Positions 1-6,972 of a stretch of DNA of 15,246 nucleotides are shown piece after piece (position 1 is the first letter of the stretch; every line of letters begins with the position of its first letter). Origin of the DNA: Lachnospiraceae bacterium (lineage in GTDB: Bacteria > Bacillota > Clostridia > Lachnospirales > Lachnospiraceae). Position numbers and translations under genes: made by a program. The stretch is from assembly GCA_900753685.1 (NCBI GenBank), contig CAAEAB010000193.1:1-15246 (forward strand). Direction: 5' to 3'. Below the pieces are notes generated by a model. The model worked only from the letters and a program-made list of their open reading frames with translations. It searched no databases and was not told where the DNA came from.

Positions 1-32
1 CCGCCGCCGATTACCGTTACATCATATTTCAT
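1..32 (-). CDS. Second FAD-dependent oxidoreductase, 5' end only
   Basis: Only the first ten codons and part of the eleventh are in the window; the gene runs off the left edge. They read M-K-Y-D-V-T-V-I-G-G-(G), the usual opening beta strand and glycine-rich loop of a Rossmann-type FAD or NAD(P) binding enzyme. The ATG overlaps the TGA of the upstream flavoprotein gene as ATGA (4 bp), and AAAGGAGG lies a few bases upstream inside that gene, so the two are almost certainly translationally coupled. In Clostridia a GlpA-like protein carrying a BFD domain is commonly followed by a second FAD/NAD(P) oxidoreductase and a small DUF1667 protein. I infer the same arrangement here, but nothing beyond the dinucleotide-binding start can be seen. 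Confidence 0.7.
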   Translation of the reverse strand, partial: MKYDVTVIGG

Positions 33-1801
33 CTCCCGGCCTCCTTTGTTCTTCCCAAAAGAATACTACTCTCCTTTGTACTCTTCTTAATCTCTTCCAC
101 AGAGCATCCCCGCTCCTTTGCCAGAATCTGCAGGACAAGAGGCGAACAAAATCCTCCCTGACACCTGCCCATTCCCGGCCTACAGCGCCGTTTTACCGCG
201 TCCAAAGTATACACAGGCAGCGGCGAACGAAGAACATCCAGTATTTCACCCTTTGAAATTTCCTCGCACCGACAAACGATTTCCCCATAATCCGGATTCT
301 TTTTAATCAGGGCATCTCTTTCCTTTTCTGAAAGGGCGGCCAGATGAGGCGTCCCCTTTCTTCTTGGATTAAAGTCCTCATTTCTTTCCACCGGCCCGGT
401 TTCTTTCAAATAATCTACCGCCCATCGGGCCAATTTTACGCCGATGGCCGGAGCGGCCGTCGCCCCCGGCGACTGGATCCCCGCCGCTTCCAAAATATTT
501 TTACAGAAAATTCCCTTCCGAACCTGAAAATCCTCTTCATAGGTTGGGGACCGTACTCCGGCAAAATAGGCGATCACATCCGACGGCTTTATCTTCTCAG
601 CCACCTGCATCTGCTCTCTAAGAATCCTGTCTGTCGTTTCTTTATCCGTCGTCACATCCTCCCGATCTGGGATTTCCTGAACATCCGGCCCCACAATCAT
701 ATTTTTATCCACCGTATGAATGACAGCGATTCCCTTGCTCGTATTTTCATGGGACAGGGCAAATTTTATCATCCTTAGCCGTTCTGCCGCTTCAAGCTTT
801 CTGCCTCCGCCTAGCACCGTAATCGGCGACTTCACCTCAGTGGTGCGAATGTATTTTCCAACCTTCTTATCCAAAATAATATCCGTTCCCTTTCTCGGAT
901 GAATGGTAAAGGTCCGATCTCCCGCCATTTCGGCAATGACATCGGCATAGACCCCCGCCGCATTAATAACAAGCTTTGGGTAAATCCTTCCACGATTCGT
1001 TTCCACCACACAGATTTTTCCCTTCTGTGTTCTCATGCTGAGAACCGCCGTATTCAAGCAAATCTTCACGCCGTTGGTCACAGCGTTTTCCGCCAGGGCA
1101 ACGTTGACTTTATAAGGTGATGTAAAACCGCCCGTCGGCATATACAGAGCGCCGTAAGCCCATGACGGCGCATAAGGTTCAATTTTTAGCAATTGTTCTC
1201 TGTTTAAATATCGCACCCCCGGAATATGAAGCCGTTTTGAATTCATTACCAAAAGCTTCGGTAAAATTTTTTCCCATTTTTCACCGATAAGCATTAAATG
1301 TCCGGTACGCTCAAAGGGAAAATCCAGCTCCTTTGCCAATCTGGAATACATCCGATTACCCCGGTAATTAAAATGATTTTTCTGGGAAGACGGAGAATAA
1401 TTGATGCCTACATGGACCGCCCCGCCATTTCGTGAAGACTGTCCGGCAGCCACGTCCGCCCCCTTCTCCACAAGCATAATGTCCAGCCGATAGCGGGACA
1501 GTTCCCTTGCGGCGGCGCAGCCGGGTAAACCTCCGCCAATAATCAGCACATCCGGCCGGGCTCCGTCATAAAGCTTGTCCCTCTCACTCGGAAGCTTTTC
1601 CTTTGGCTCATAGCCTTTCAGCTGGATATCATTGATGACGCCATAATATTTTTTCCGGTCCACCGCCAGCCGTCCGGCTTTCACCACCGTTTCCCAACGG
1701 TCCACTTGTCCCCGGAGAACAATACAACCTCTTTCCTCAGTAACCTCAATATCCGGCGAAAGGGCCTTGATTTTTTTCACTTTACTTTGAAAGCTGCTCA
1801 C
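29..1801 (-). CDS. GlpA-like FAD-dependent oxidoreductase with BON-like N-terminus and BFD-type [2Fe-2S] C-terminus
   Basis: A 590-residue flavoprotein. Residues 1-62 form a small alpha/beta module resembling a BON domain (CIVLRGQV, then AGRLAVD, then GVINDIQL). Residues 83-465 form a DAO/GlpA-type FAD domain: PDVLIIGGGLPGC at 83-95 has the GxGxxG loop (G89, G91, G94), followed by the VEKG adenine-binding strand end near 111-114 and NAAGVYAD at 280-287. Residues 505-570 form a BFD-like [2Fe-2S] domain with C510 and C512 (VCRCEE) and C547 and C552 (GMGRCQGGFC); C540 is an extra nearby cysteine. Family knowledge suggests oxidation of glycerol 3-phosphate or a related hydroxy compound, with electrons passed through the cluster, but the substrate is not shown. 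The start is GTG at 1801, because AAAGGAGG lies 10 bases upstream, overlapping the last codons of the kinase gene 5 bp away. The downstream flavoprotein overlaps by 4 bp. Confidence 0.9.
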   Translation of the reverse strand: MSSFQSKVKKIKALSPDIEVTEERGCIVLRGQVDRWETVVKAGRLAVDRKKYYGVINDIQLKGYEPKEKLPSERDKLYDGARPDVLIIGGGLPGCAAARELSRYRLDIMLVEKGADVAAGQSSRNGGAVHVGINYSPSSQKNHFNYRGNRMYSRLAKELDFPFERTGHLMLIGEKWEKILPKLLVMNSKRLHIPGVRYLNREQLLKIEPYAPSWAYGALYMPTGGFTSPYKVNVALAENAVTNGVKICLNTAVLSMRTQKGKICVVETNRGRIYPKLVINAAGVYADVIAEMAGDRTFTIHPRKGTDIILDKKVGKYIRTTEVKSPITVLGGGRKLEAAERLRMIKFALSHENTSKGIAVIHTVDKNMIVGPDVQEIPDREDVTTDKETTDRILREQMQVAEKIKPSDVIAYFAGVRSPTYEEDFQVRKGIFCKNILEAAGIQSPGATAAPAIGVKLARWAVDYLKETGPVERNEDFNPRRKGTPHLAALSEKERDALIKKNPDYGEIVCRCEEISKGEILDVLRSPLPVYTLDAVKRRCRPGMGRCQGGFCSPLVLQILAKERGCSVEEIKKSTKESSILLGRTKEAGR

Positions 1802-1806
1802 GAAGT

Positions 1807-2649
1807 TTAAACCTCCTTTACAAAAGCGGCGATTTTACCCTGCAGGTTCTCCCGTTCATAGTTGATATTCCAGTTTCCGAGCCGCAAAATCCAGGCAATA
1901 ATATCCCACTGATGGCTCTCTGCTTCCGTGCGTCCCGTCATCTTCTCGTAATTTTTAATAAAGCTGTTATAGATGCCTCCCCGGACCATCTGCATAAAGG
2001 CAATCTTCAACCTGGAGCTGCCCGGAAACAATTCGGCTTCATGATGAAGGAAATTCATCATGGCAACCTCGGCCAAAGGATTGCCCCTCAGAGCCGTCAT
2101 CCAGTCAATGACCTGATAATTATTTCCGTCGCACAAAATGTTGTCCGTGTGAAAATCCATATGAAGAATGTTGTCCCCCTCCGGAAGAGCTAAAATATAA
2201 GCTTTTAATCGCTCCTTATCTTCCTTTGTAAGAAAATTAAAAACCGCTTCCCTTTCAAGAACCTCAATCGTTTCCTGCCGCACATCCTTCAACTGGGGCG
2301 CCTTCTTTGAATGAACATTTGCATGAAGCGTCGCCAGTATTTTTCCTGCCGTAAATAAAATCAATGGATTCTTTCCCGGCATATTGGTCATGGAGCAGCC
2401 TTCCAGCTTTTTTAAGATGAGGCCCCTTCTTCCTCGAATTTTTACATCCCCATAACAAGCCATTGGCGTACAGCCGGTTTCAAAGGCCACCTTTGTATTC
2501 AGTATTTCCCTATCAATACTGGCGTCCTCCGTTTCCGTAAAATAAAGCTTCAATACCTTTCCTTCTCCCAAATCAAAAACCTCTGATGAACGCGCTGAAA
2601 AATCCGGCTTATCGAAATTTACCTGCCTCAATAATTCCTCATTTGTCAC
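1807..2649 (-). CDS. APH-family small-molecule kinase (aminoglycoside/choline/hydroxy-substrate phosphotransferase fold)
   Basis: A 280-residue protein of the protein-kinase-like APH fold. The N-lobe carries the putative ATP-binding lysine K34 (VLKLY) and a helix glutamate near E48. The catalytic loop is HMDFHTDN at 163-170 (H163, catalytic D165, N170 of the HxDxxxxN pattern), and the metal-binding motif is VIDW (D182), followed by a GNPLAEVA segment typical of this group. It should transfer phosphate from ATP to a hydroxyl group; the substrate is unknown, and an antibiotic-resistance role is not supported by context. The start is GTG with GGAGGGG about 4 bases upstream. It is the first gene of a leftward operon with the two flavoproteins and is divergent from an AraC-type regulator. 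I infer that it phosphorylates a substrate that the GlpA-like enzyme then oxidises, which is untested. Confidence 0.85.
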   Translation of the reverse strand: MTNEELLRQVNFDKPDFSARSSEVFDLGEGKVLKLYFTETEDASIDREILNTKVAFETGCTPMACYGDVKIRGRRGLILKKLEGCSMTNMPGKNPLILFTAGKILATLHANVHSKKAPQLKDVRQETIEVLEREAVFNFLTKEDKERLKAYILALPEGDNILHMDFHTDNILCDGNNYQVIDWMTALRGNPLAEVAMMNFLHHEAELFPGSSRLKIAFMQMVRGGIYNSFIKNYEKMTGRTEAESHQWDIIAWILRLGNWNINYERENLQGKIAAFVKEV

Positions 2650-2707
2650 TTTAACCCCTCCCCTGTATCCTTTGATAATTTCATTTTACAATAGACGCCC
2701 GCTATTA

Positions 2708-2736
2708 TTTACAAATTTTTAAGATTAATATATAAT
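2708..2736 (+). promoter_or_regulatory. Sigma-A-type promoter for the AraC-family regulator
   Basis: TTTACA (2708-2713), a 17 bp AT-rich spacer and a perfect TATAAT (2731-2736) sit about 45 bases upstream of the regulator start. The 133 bp gap between the divergent genes must also hold the promoter of the leftward kinase operon, but I see no equally good match on that strand. This would fit an activator-dependent promoter. Confidence 0.75.
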
Positions 2737-2782
2737 TTTTAATATAAGCCTCAAAAACCATCCATAAAATGGAGGTGATCAA

Positions 2783-3526
2783 ATGAACAAAAACTGCCTG
2801 CAATTCATCATGAACAATCGAATCAGCGGCTTTCAGCACCCGACCCGTGAAAACATTATGGGCCTTTTCCACAAAGTTTTTCGTAGTGAGGGCGGCGTCA
2901 AGGAACAGGTCGCCCAGTATTTCAGAGAACTAAACGGCGAACAGGGTTTCTTAAATGACAATGACCTCATGAACCTGCGTTATACTCTTGTCAACGACTG
3001 TTTTTATTTTTGCGAATATTTACTTGGATACAATGTGGATAAAGAACTGGTTTATAATGTCTCGGACTATTATATTAATCAGATCAGTAAGATTACGAAT
3101 CCGGATGAGGCTCTTAAATTTCTTGAAGAGCTGACCGGCGCCTTTTTTGAACTGGCACAGAAAAAAAGACTGGTCACCTACTCATTTCGCATTGAACGCA
3201 GTCTTCAATATATTGATCAAAAACTCTATTCCTCCATAACCTTAGACGAAGTAGCCGCCGCCGTCTCTGTAACGCCCCAATATCTGACCACCATCTTCCG
3301 CGAAGAAACCGGGATGACTCTCTATCAGTACATACGGAACCGCAAAATCAATGAAGCGAAGATGCTCCTTCTCTACTCGGACGAATCTGTCACCACGATT
3401 GCCAGCGCCCTCGGCTTTTCCAGCAACGCCCATTTTTCTGCTGCCTTTAAATCAGCAACCGGGGACCCACCGAGCCATTTTCGCAAAAAAAGAGCAGATA
3501 TGTTTTCCATATCCGCCCATTTTTAA
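2783..3526 (+). CDS. AraC/XylS-family transcriptional regulator
   Basis: A 247-residue regulator. The C-terminal 100 residues form the double helix-turn-helix of AraC proteins: the first HTH is around 153-175 (LDEVAAAVSVTPQYLTTIF) and the second around 202-224 (VTTIASALGFSSNAHFSAAF), followed by the usual FRKKR. The N-terminal 130 residues show no cupin-like beta pattern; they look helical, with several aromatic residues, so the effector-binding mode is unclear. The start is set by an almost ideal SD, GGAGGTGATC at 2771-2780, with GGAGG 7 bases from ATG. It is divergent from the kinase/flavoprotein operon and most likely controls it, possibly as an activator. The last codons overlap a probable transcription terminator. 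Confidence 0.93.
   Translation: MNKNCLQFIMNNRISGFQHPTRENIMGLFHKVFRSEGGVKEQVAQYFRELNGEQGFLNDNDLMNLRYTLVNDCFYFCEYLLGYNVDKELVYNVSDYYINQISKITNPDEALKFLEELTGAFFELAQKKRLVTYSFRIERSLQYIDQKLYSSITLDEVAAAVSVTPQYLTTIFREETGMTLYQYIRNRKINEAKMLLLYSDESVTTIASALGFSSNAHFSAAFKSATGDPPSHFRKKRADMFSISAHF
3485..3525. terminator. Probable bidirectional terminator inside the 3' end of the araC-type gene
   Basis: GCAGATATG (3494-3502) pairs with CATATCCGC (3508-3516) around a 5-base loop, with one A/C mismatch. On the minus strand the hairpin is followed by TCTTTTTTT, which suits the convergent ABC permease transcript. On the plus strand it is followed by CCATTTTT at the end of the regulator gene. The whole structure is coding sequence for the regulator's last residues, and the remaining 35 bp intergenic gap has no better hairpin. 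Confidence 0.6.
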
Positions 3527-3561
3527 GAGCAATATTGCAAACCATCCGGCAAATATAAGTT

Positions 3562-5139
3562 TTATGTCCGAATCCGAAAAGTCTTTGGCGCAAACCGATA
3601 GACAAGAATGCATGCAGCAATACTATAAGCTACACAGAATACAATCGTCATAATTCCAAATATGAGAATGGACATGCGAAGCTGCATTAAAAAGAAACAT
3701 ATAAAATAAGTCACGGTCATTACGATACGATATGTCCCACTTTTTAATTCTGTTCCGGCATTATAAGGCTGCAATAAGTAATAAATTGTAAGATAATGAA
3801 TCGAAAAAAACAAGCTCATACACAAAATCGAAATAATGAGTAAAATATAGTTCAGCCCATTATCTGTTCCTCCGGTGGCAAAAAGAATCAACGCCAGGCC
3901 ACCACCAATGACCAGGGCCGGAACAGCGTTAATTTTCATTATTTCACGCAGGCGGATCTGAAACAAATGAAGCACAAATCCCGGCCGCTTATAAAATGAA
4001 TAGGTCAACAGGCTATGATCACAGTTCATGAAAAGCGCCTGTGTAAAATTCGTACCACGATTGATCCCATACATAATAAAGGCAAAGTAAGGCAGCCAGG
4101 TCATTACCATAGTGTTGATTTTAGGTTTTATTTCCGGTCGCAGATAAATTGCCATTAAAACGCCAATAATTAGAAAAATACAGACATAAGAAATTTTTTT
4201 CGTCGAATTCCACAGTATCTTTTTATGCCTTTTGATAAACAGCTCGTTCAGATATTCAAAACCTCTGCGGTTACTTGTAACGGAAGTATCCGTAGATATT
4301 TTCTTCTCATTCATCTGTTTGACCAGACGGGCCTTTGCCGTCGAATCCATCTGATTTGTCAAACCAGACAATAATTCCTTATTAATCGCCCGATAATCGC
4401 AGAAGCTCAGCACTTTGGACGCCCCTACAATCCCTAGAGGAATGCAAAGCAAAAAAACGGCCATAGACACCCGCTCCGGCAAAACAAAGCCGAAAGCCGG
4501 CAGGACATAGGCTGCCGCCAAAAGCAGGGCAATACCGCCCCACACATATTTAGAAAGCTTATTTTCGTTATATCCAAAGCCTCTTTTTCCGTAATCCCAC
4601 AAAGAAAGGGCCGCAACGAAAAATTTCATACCGACAATACAAAAAGGAAGGGCCAGACAAAGCCATAAATCCACGCCCCTGTTTATTCCAAAGAAAAGAA
4701 TAAACGGCAAAAAGCCGATAAGCGCTTTGAACATGGCATAGAAATAGTTGACCAGCGTATATTCTCTGGCGTCCATCCTCATAAGGAATATGGCATAATA
4801 CTTATCCTTCGAAGGATTAAAAAGACTAGTATTTGCAAAGCTTCCGATGACGGTGAGGAACAGCAGAATATGCAAAAACAGCCGACGATCAGGCAGCTCC
4901 GTATAAAGCATACTCATTCCCCAAACCATTGCCGCAACATAAAGAAGCTTTCCGATAAAAGCGGACCCAATTTCCCACAGCACAGAGAGTACATTAGCAA
5001 AAATTTTAAGTCCTCTCGCCTTATACAGCGCGGCTGGCAGCAATTTTTTTAACAGGGGAATCTGCTTTAAGGAAAACAGAATGCCGTTGACACGATAAGT
5101 ATTTTTCAGGGAAAAAGAAATTTTCAAAGTTTTATTCAT
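3562..5139 (-). CDS. ABC exporter permease, large two-bundle integral membrane protein
   Basis: A 525-residue, very hydrophobic protein. Roughly twelve membrane segments fall into two groups (about 46-242 and 315-513) separated by a charged loop at about 243-314 (TAKARLVKQMNEKK and RRGFEYLNELFIKRHKK). The halves look related: a GINRG motif occurs at 151-155 and again at 358-362, and both halves have an LF...D... segment near a membrane helix (106-120 and 369-380). This suggests an internally duplicated ABC-2-type permease. It may belong to the group called putative ABC exporters, but I cannot confirm that or name a substrate. The start ATG overlaps the ATPase stop by 8 bp and has GGAGG about 6 bases upstream, so the two are coupled and form one transporter. 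The transcript converges on the AraC regulator. Confidence 0.85.
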   Translation of the reverse strand: MNKTLKISFSLKNTYRVNGILFSLKQIPLLKKLLPAALYKARGLKIFANVLSVLWEIGSAFIGKLLYVAAMVWGMSMLYTELPDRRLFLHILLFLTVIGSFANTSLFNPSKDKYYAIFLMRMDAREYTLVNYFYAMFKALIGFLPFILFFGINRGVDLWLCLALPFCIVGMKFFVAALSLWDYGKRGFGYNENKLSKYVWGGIALLLAAAYVLPAFGFVLPERVSMAVFLLCIPLGIVGASKVLSFCDYRAINKELLSGLTNQMDSTAKARLVKQMNEKKISTDTSVTSNRRGFEYLNELFIKRHKKILWNSTKKISYVCIFLIIGVLMAIYLRPEIKPKINTMVMTWLPYFAFIMYGINRGTNFTQALFMNCDHSLLTYSFYKRPGFVLHLFQIRLREIMKINAVPALVIGGGLALILFATGGTDNGLNYILLIISILCMSLFFSIHYLTIYYLLQPYNAGTELKSGTYRIVMTVTYFICFFLMQLRMSILIFGIMTIVFCVAYSIAACILVYRFAPKTFRIRT

Positions 5140-5839
5140 TTTCTTCCTCCCTCAAAGCGGCAATAATCTTATCCTTAAATTCTCTGCTGTTCAAATCCGT
5201 TTTCTCTACCACCTCCAGCTCGCCATGATTGAGAAGCACGATTTCATCGCAAAGATCCAGAGCCAAATCCATAATATGCGTCGAAAAAATCGTAATACGA
5301 TCCTGTTTCAACGACCGAAGAAGTTGCTTCATCTCCTCAGCCACGACCACATCCAGAGATGTCAGCGGTTCATCAAGAAGTAAAATATTCGGGTGGGCGA
5401 TGATGTTGATCAGCATCTGCATTTTATTTTTCATGCCGTGGGAATAATCCTTCAACAGCTTGTCCCTGTCTTCCGGCTCAATACTCATATAATCAAAATA
5501 CGCATCAATACTTTTCGGATTCTCGATGGATTTTTCATTAATATCCATAAAAAACTTCAAAAACTCTCTGCCCGTAAGAAATTCAGGCACCGTAGGGGTA
5601 GATAATACATAACCGATATCTTCCGCCTTCACATCCCGGCGTTCACCATCGGCATCCATATAAAAGCTACCCCCGTCTGTCTTTATATCCCGGTTCAGAC
5701 AATTAAATAACGTCGTCTTGCCCGCGCCGTTTCTGCCAAGCAGTCCGTAAATCTTACCCTCTTCAAAGGTAAAATTAATATCTCTTAAAACTTCTTTTTT
5801 CTCAAATCTTTTTGACAAATGCTCAATTACAAATTTCAT
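5132..5839 (-). CDS. ABC transporter ATP-binding protein (235 aa)
   Basis: Nucleotide-binding subunit partnering the overlapping permease. From the chosen start: Walker A GRNGAGKTT at 35-43, signature YSHGMKNKM in place of LSGGQ, Walker B ILLLDEP, D-loop LTSLD and H-switch STH. The Q-loop region reads IGYVLSTPTVPEFLTG, so the usual glutamine is absent, as in some exporter ATPases of the EcsA/YxlF kind. The frame stays open upstream to a TTG at 5890 and two further ATGs. The ATG at 5839 is preferred because GGAGG lies 5 bases upstream, the protein then opens with MKFVIEHLSKRF as family members do, and the TTG lies between the -35 and -10 boxes of the promoter, so it would not be transcribed. 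Substrate unknown. Confidence 0.93.
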   Translation of the reverse strand: MKFVIEHLSKRFEKKEVLRDINFTFEEGKIYGLLGRNGAGKTTLFNCLNRDIKTDGGSFYMDADGERRDVKAEDIGYVLSTPTVPEFLTGREFLKFFMDINEKSIENPKSIDAYFDYMSIEPEDRDKLLKDYSHGMKNKMQMLINIIAHPNILLLDEPLTSLDVVVAEEMKQLLRSLKQDRITIFSTHIMDLALDLCDEIVLLNHGELEVVEKTDLNSREFKDKIIAALREEENE

Positions 5840-5871
5840 AATGTCCTCCATTCTTTCTTCCATTATATAAT

Positions 5872-5899
5872 CTGTATATCTATAGAGCAATGCTGTATA
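5872..5899 (-). repeat. Two-copy direct repeat TATACAG flanking the -10 box
   Basis: TATACAG occurs at 5899-5893 in the promoter spacer and again at 5878-5872 just past the -10 hexamer. The copies start 21 bp apart, two helical turns, so both could face a dimeric repressor. No regulator gene is adjacent, and seven-base AT-rich repeats can arise by chance. Confidence 0.35.
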
Positions 5900-5907
5900 C
5901 CTGTCAA
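5879..5907 (-). promoter_or_regulatory. Sigma-A-type promoter of the ABC exporter operon
   Basis: On the minus strand, TTGACA (5907-5902), a 17 bp spacer and TATAGA (5884-5879) give a near-consensus promoter. Transcription would begin near 5872, leaving a leader of about 33 bases before ATG 5839. No GC-rich terminator separates it from the queA stop at 5941, so some readthrough from the pheST-queA operon is possible. Confidence 0.75.
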
Positions 5908-5940
5908 TTTTCTTACAATCTAAATCCGAAAAATTTTTGT

Positions 5941-6966
5941 TTATCCAATGAACATGGCGTCGCCAAAACTAAAGAAACGATACCGTTCTTTTACGGCAGT
6001 TTCATAGGCATTTAAAATGTGTTCCTTTCCTGCCAGAGCGGACACAAGCATAAGCAGTGTGGATTCAGGCAGATGGAAATTCGTAATCAGAGCGTCGATA
6101 CATTTAAACCGATACCCGGGATAGATAAAAATCTCCGTCCATCCGCTGGTCTCACGGACAAAGCCCTGTTCGTCGGCCACTGATTCCAGCGTCCGTGTGC
6201 TGGTCGTTCCGACGGAAATGACCCGTCCGCCCCGGCGTTTTGTGTCATTAATAATGTCTGCCGCTTCCCGGCCGATCATATAAAACTCGGAGTGCATATG
6301 ATGGTTCGCGACATCCTCCACCTTCACCGGGCGGAAGGTTCCCAGTCCCACATGGAGGGTAACTCTCGCAATCCGCACCCCCTTTTTCTGAATGGCCTCC
6401 AAAAGCTCTTCAGTAAAATGAAGGCCGGCCGTCGGCGCCGCCGCGCTGCCCTCATGCTTTGCGTAAACGGTCTGATAACGATTCTTGTCCTGAAGCTTAT
6501 GGCGAATATAAGGCGGCAGCGGCATTTCCCCCAGCTTATCAAGGATTTCCTCAAAAATACCGTCATACTCAAAGCGAACGAGGCGGTTTCCCTCGTCCAC
6601 CACTTCCGTCACTTCGCCCACGAGCAGACCGTCTCCGAAGGAAATCCGGGCGCCGGGCCGGGCCTTTTTGCCCGGCTTCACCAGGGTTTCCCAAATCGAA
6701 TCGCTCTTCCTTTTTAAAAGAAGAACTTCGATATGGGCCCCCGTATCCTCCTTGACGCCGTGGAGTCTGGCCGGAATGACCTTGGTATCATTGATGACAA
6801 GGCAGTCCTCCGGATTCAGCTCGTCGATAATATCTTTAAATACTTTATGCCGGATATCTCCGGTCTCCTTGTCCAGGAGCATGAGGCGGGAACCGGAACG
6901 GTCCGTCAGCGGGTCCTGGGCAATGAGTTCCTCCGGCAAATCATAATAAAAATCTGATGTTTTCAT
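5941..6966 (-). CDS. queA: S-adenosylmethionine:tRNA ribosyltransferase-isomerase QueA
   Basis: A 341-residue cytosolic enzyme of queuosine synthesis. It moves the ribosyl part of SAM onto preQ1 already placed at position 34 of GUN-anticodon tRNAs (Tyr, His, Asn, Asp), giving epoxyqueuosine. Family motifs run the full length: [12 protein letters not shown] near the N-terminus, [61 protein letters not shown] and the terminal [11 protein letters not shown]. Length is normal. Its ATG lies 6 bp after the pheT stop with only a weak SD (AGAAAG), and no promoter is apparent, so it is probably the third gene of the pheS-pheT operon and subject to the Phe T-box. The usual neighbours tgt and ruvB are not in the window. 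Confidence 0.97.
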   Translation of the reverse strand: MKTSDFYYDLPEELIAQDPLTDRSGSRLMLLDKETGDIRHKVFKDIIDELNPEDCLVINDTKVIPARLHGVKEDTGAHIEVLLLKRKSDSIWETLVKPGKKARPGARISFGDGLLVGEVTEVVDEGNRLVRFEYDGIFEEILDKLGEMPLPPYIRHKLQDKNRYQTVYAKHEGSAAAPTAGLHFTEELLEAIQKKGVRIARVTLHVGLGTFRPVKVEDVANHHMHSEFYMIGREAADIINDTKRRGGRVISVGTTSTRTLESVADEQGFVRETSGWTEIFIYPGYRFKCIDALITNFHLPESTLLMLVSALAGKEHILNAYETAVKERYRFFSFGDAMFIG

Positions 6967-6972
6967 AATCTA

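Noticed and set aside
344..778. Plus-strand frame of 144 codons
   Set aside because: Antisense to the GlpA-like gene, with no SD and no recognisable motifs.
1807..2649. Aminoglycoside-resistance gene
   Set aside because: Only the general APH fold is visible. The operon with metabolic flavoproteins and an AraC regulator points to metabolism, and no resistance-specific motif or mobile element is present.
5840..5890. Longer ABC ATPase starting at TTG 5890
   Set aside because: The TTG is located between the -35 and -10 boxes of the promoter and has no SD. GGAGG fits ATG 5839.
5908..5940. Terminator after queA
   Set aside because: The AAAAATTTTT symmetry has no GC stem, so it is unlikely to terminate transcription on its own.
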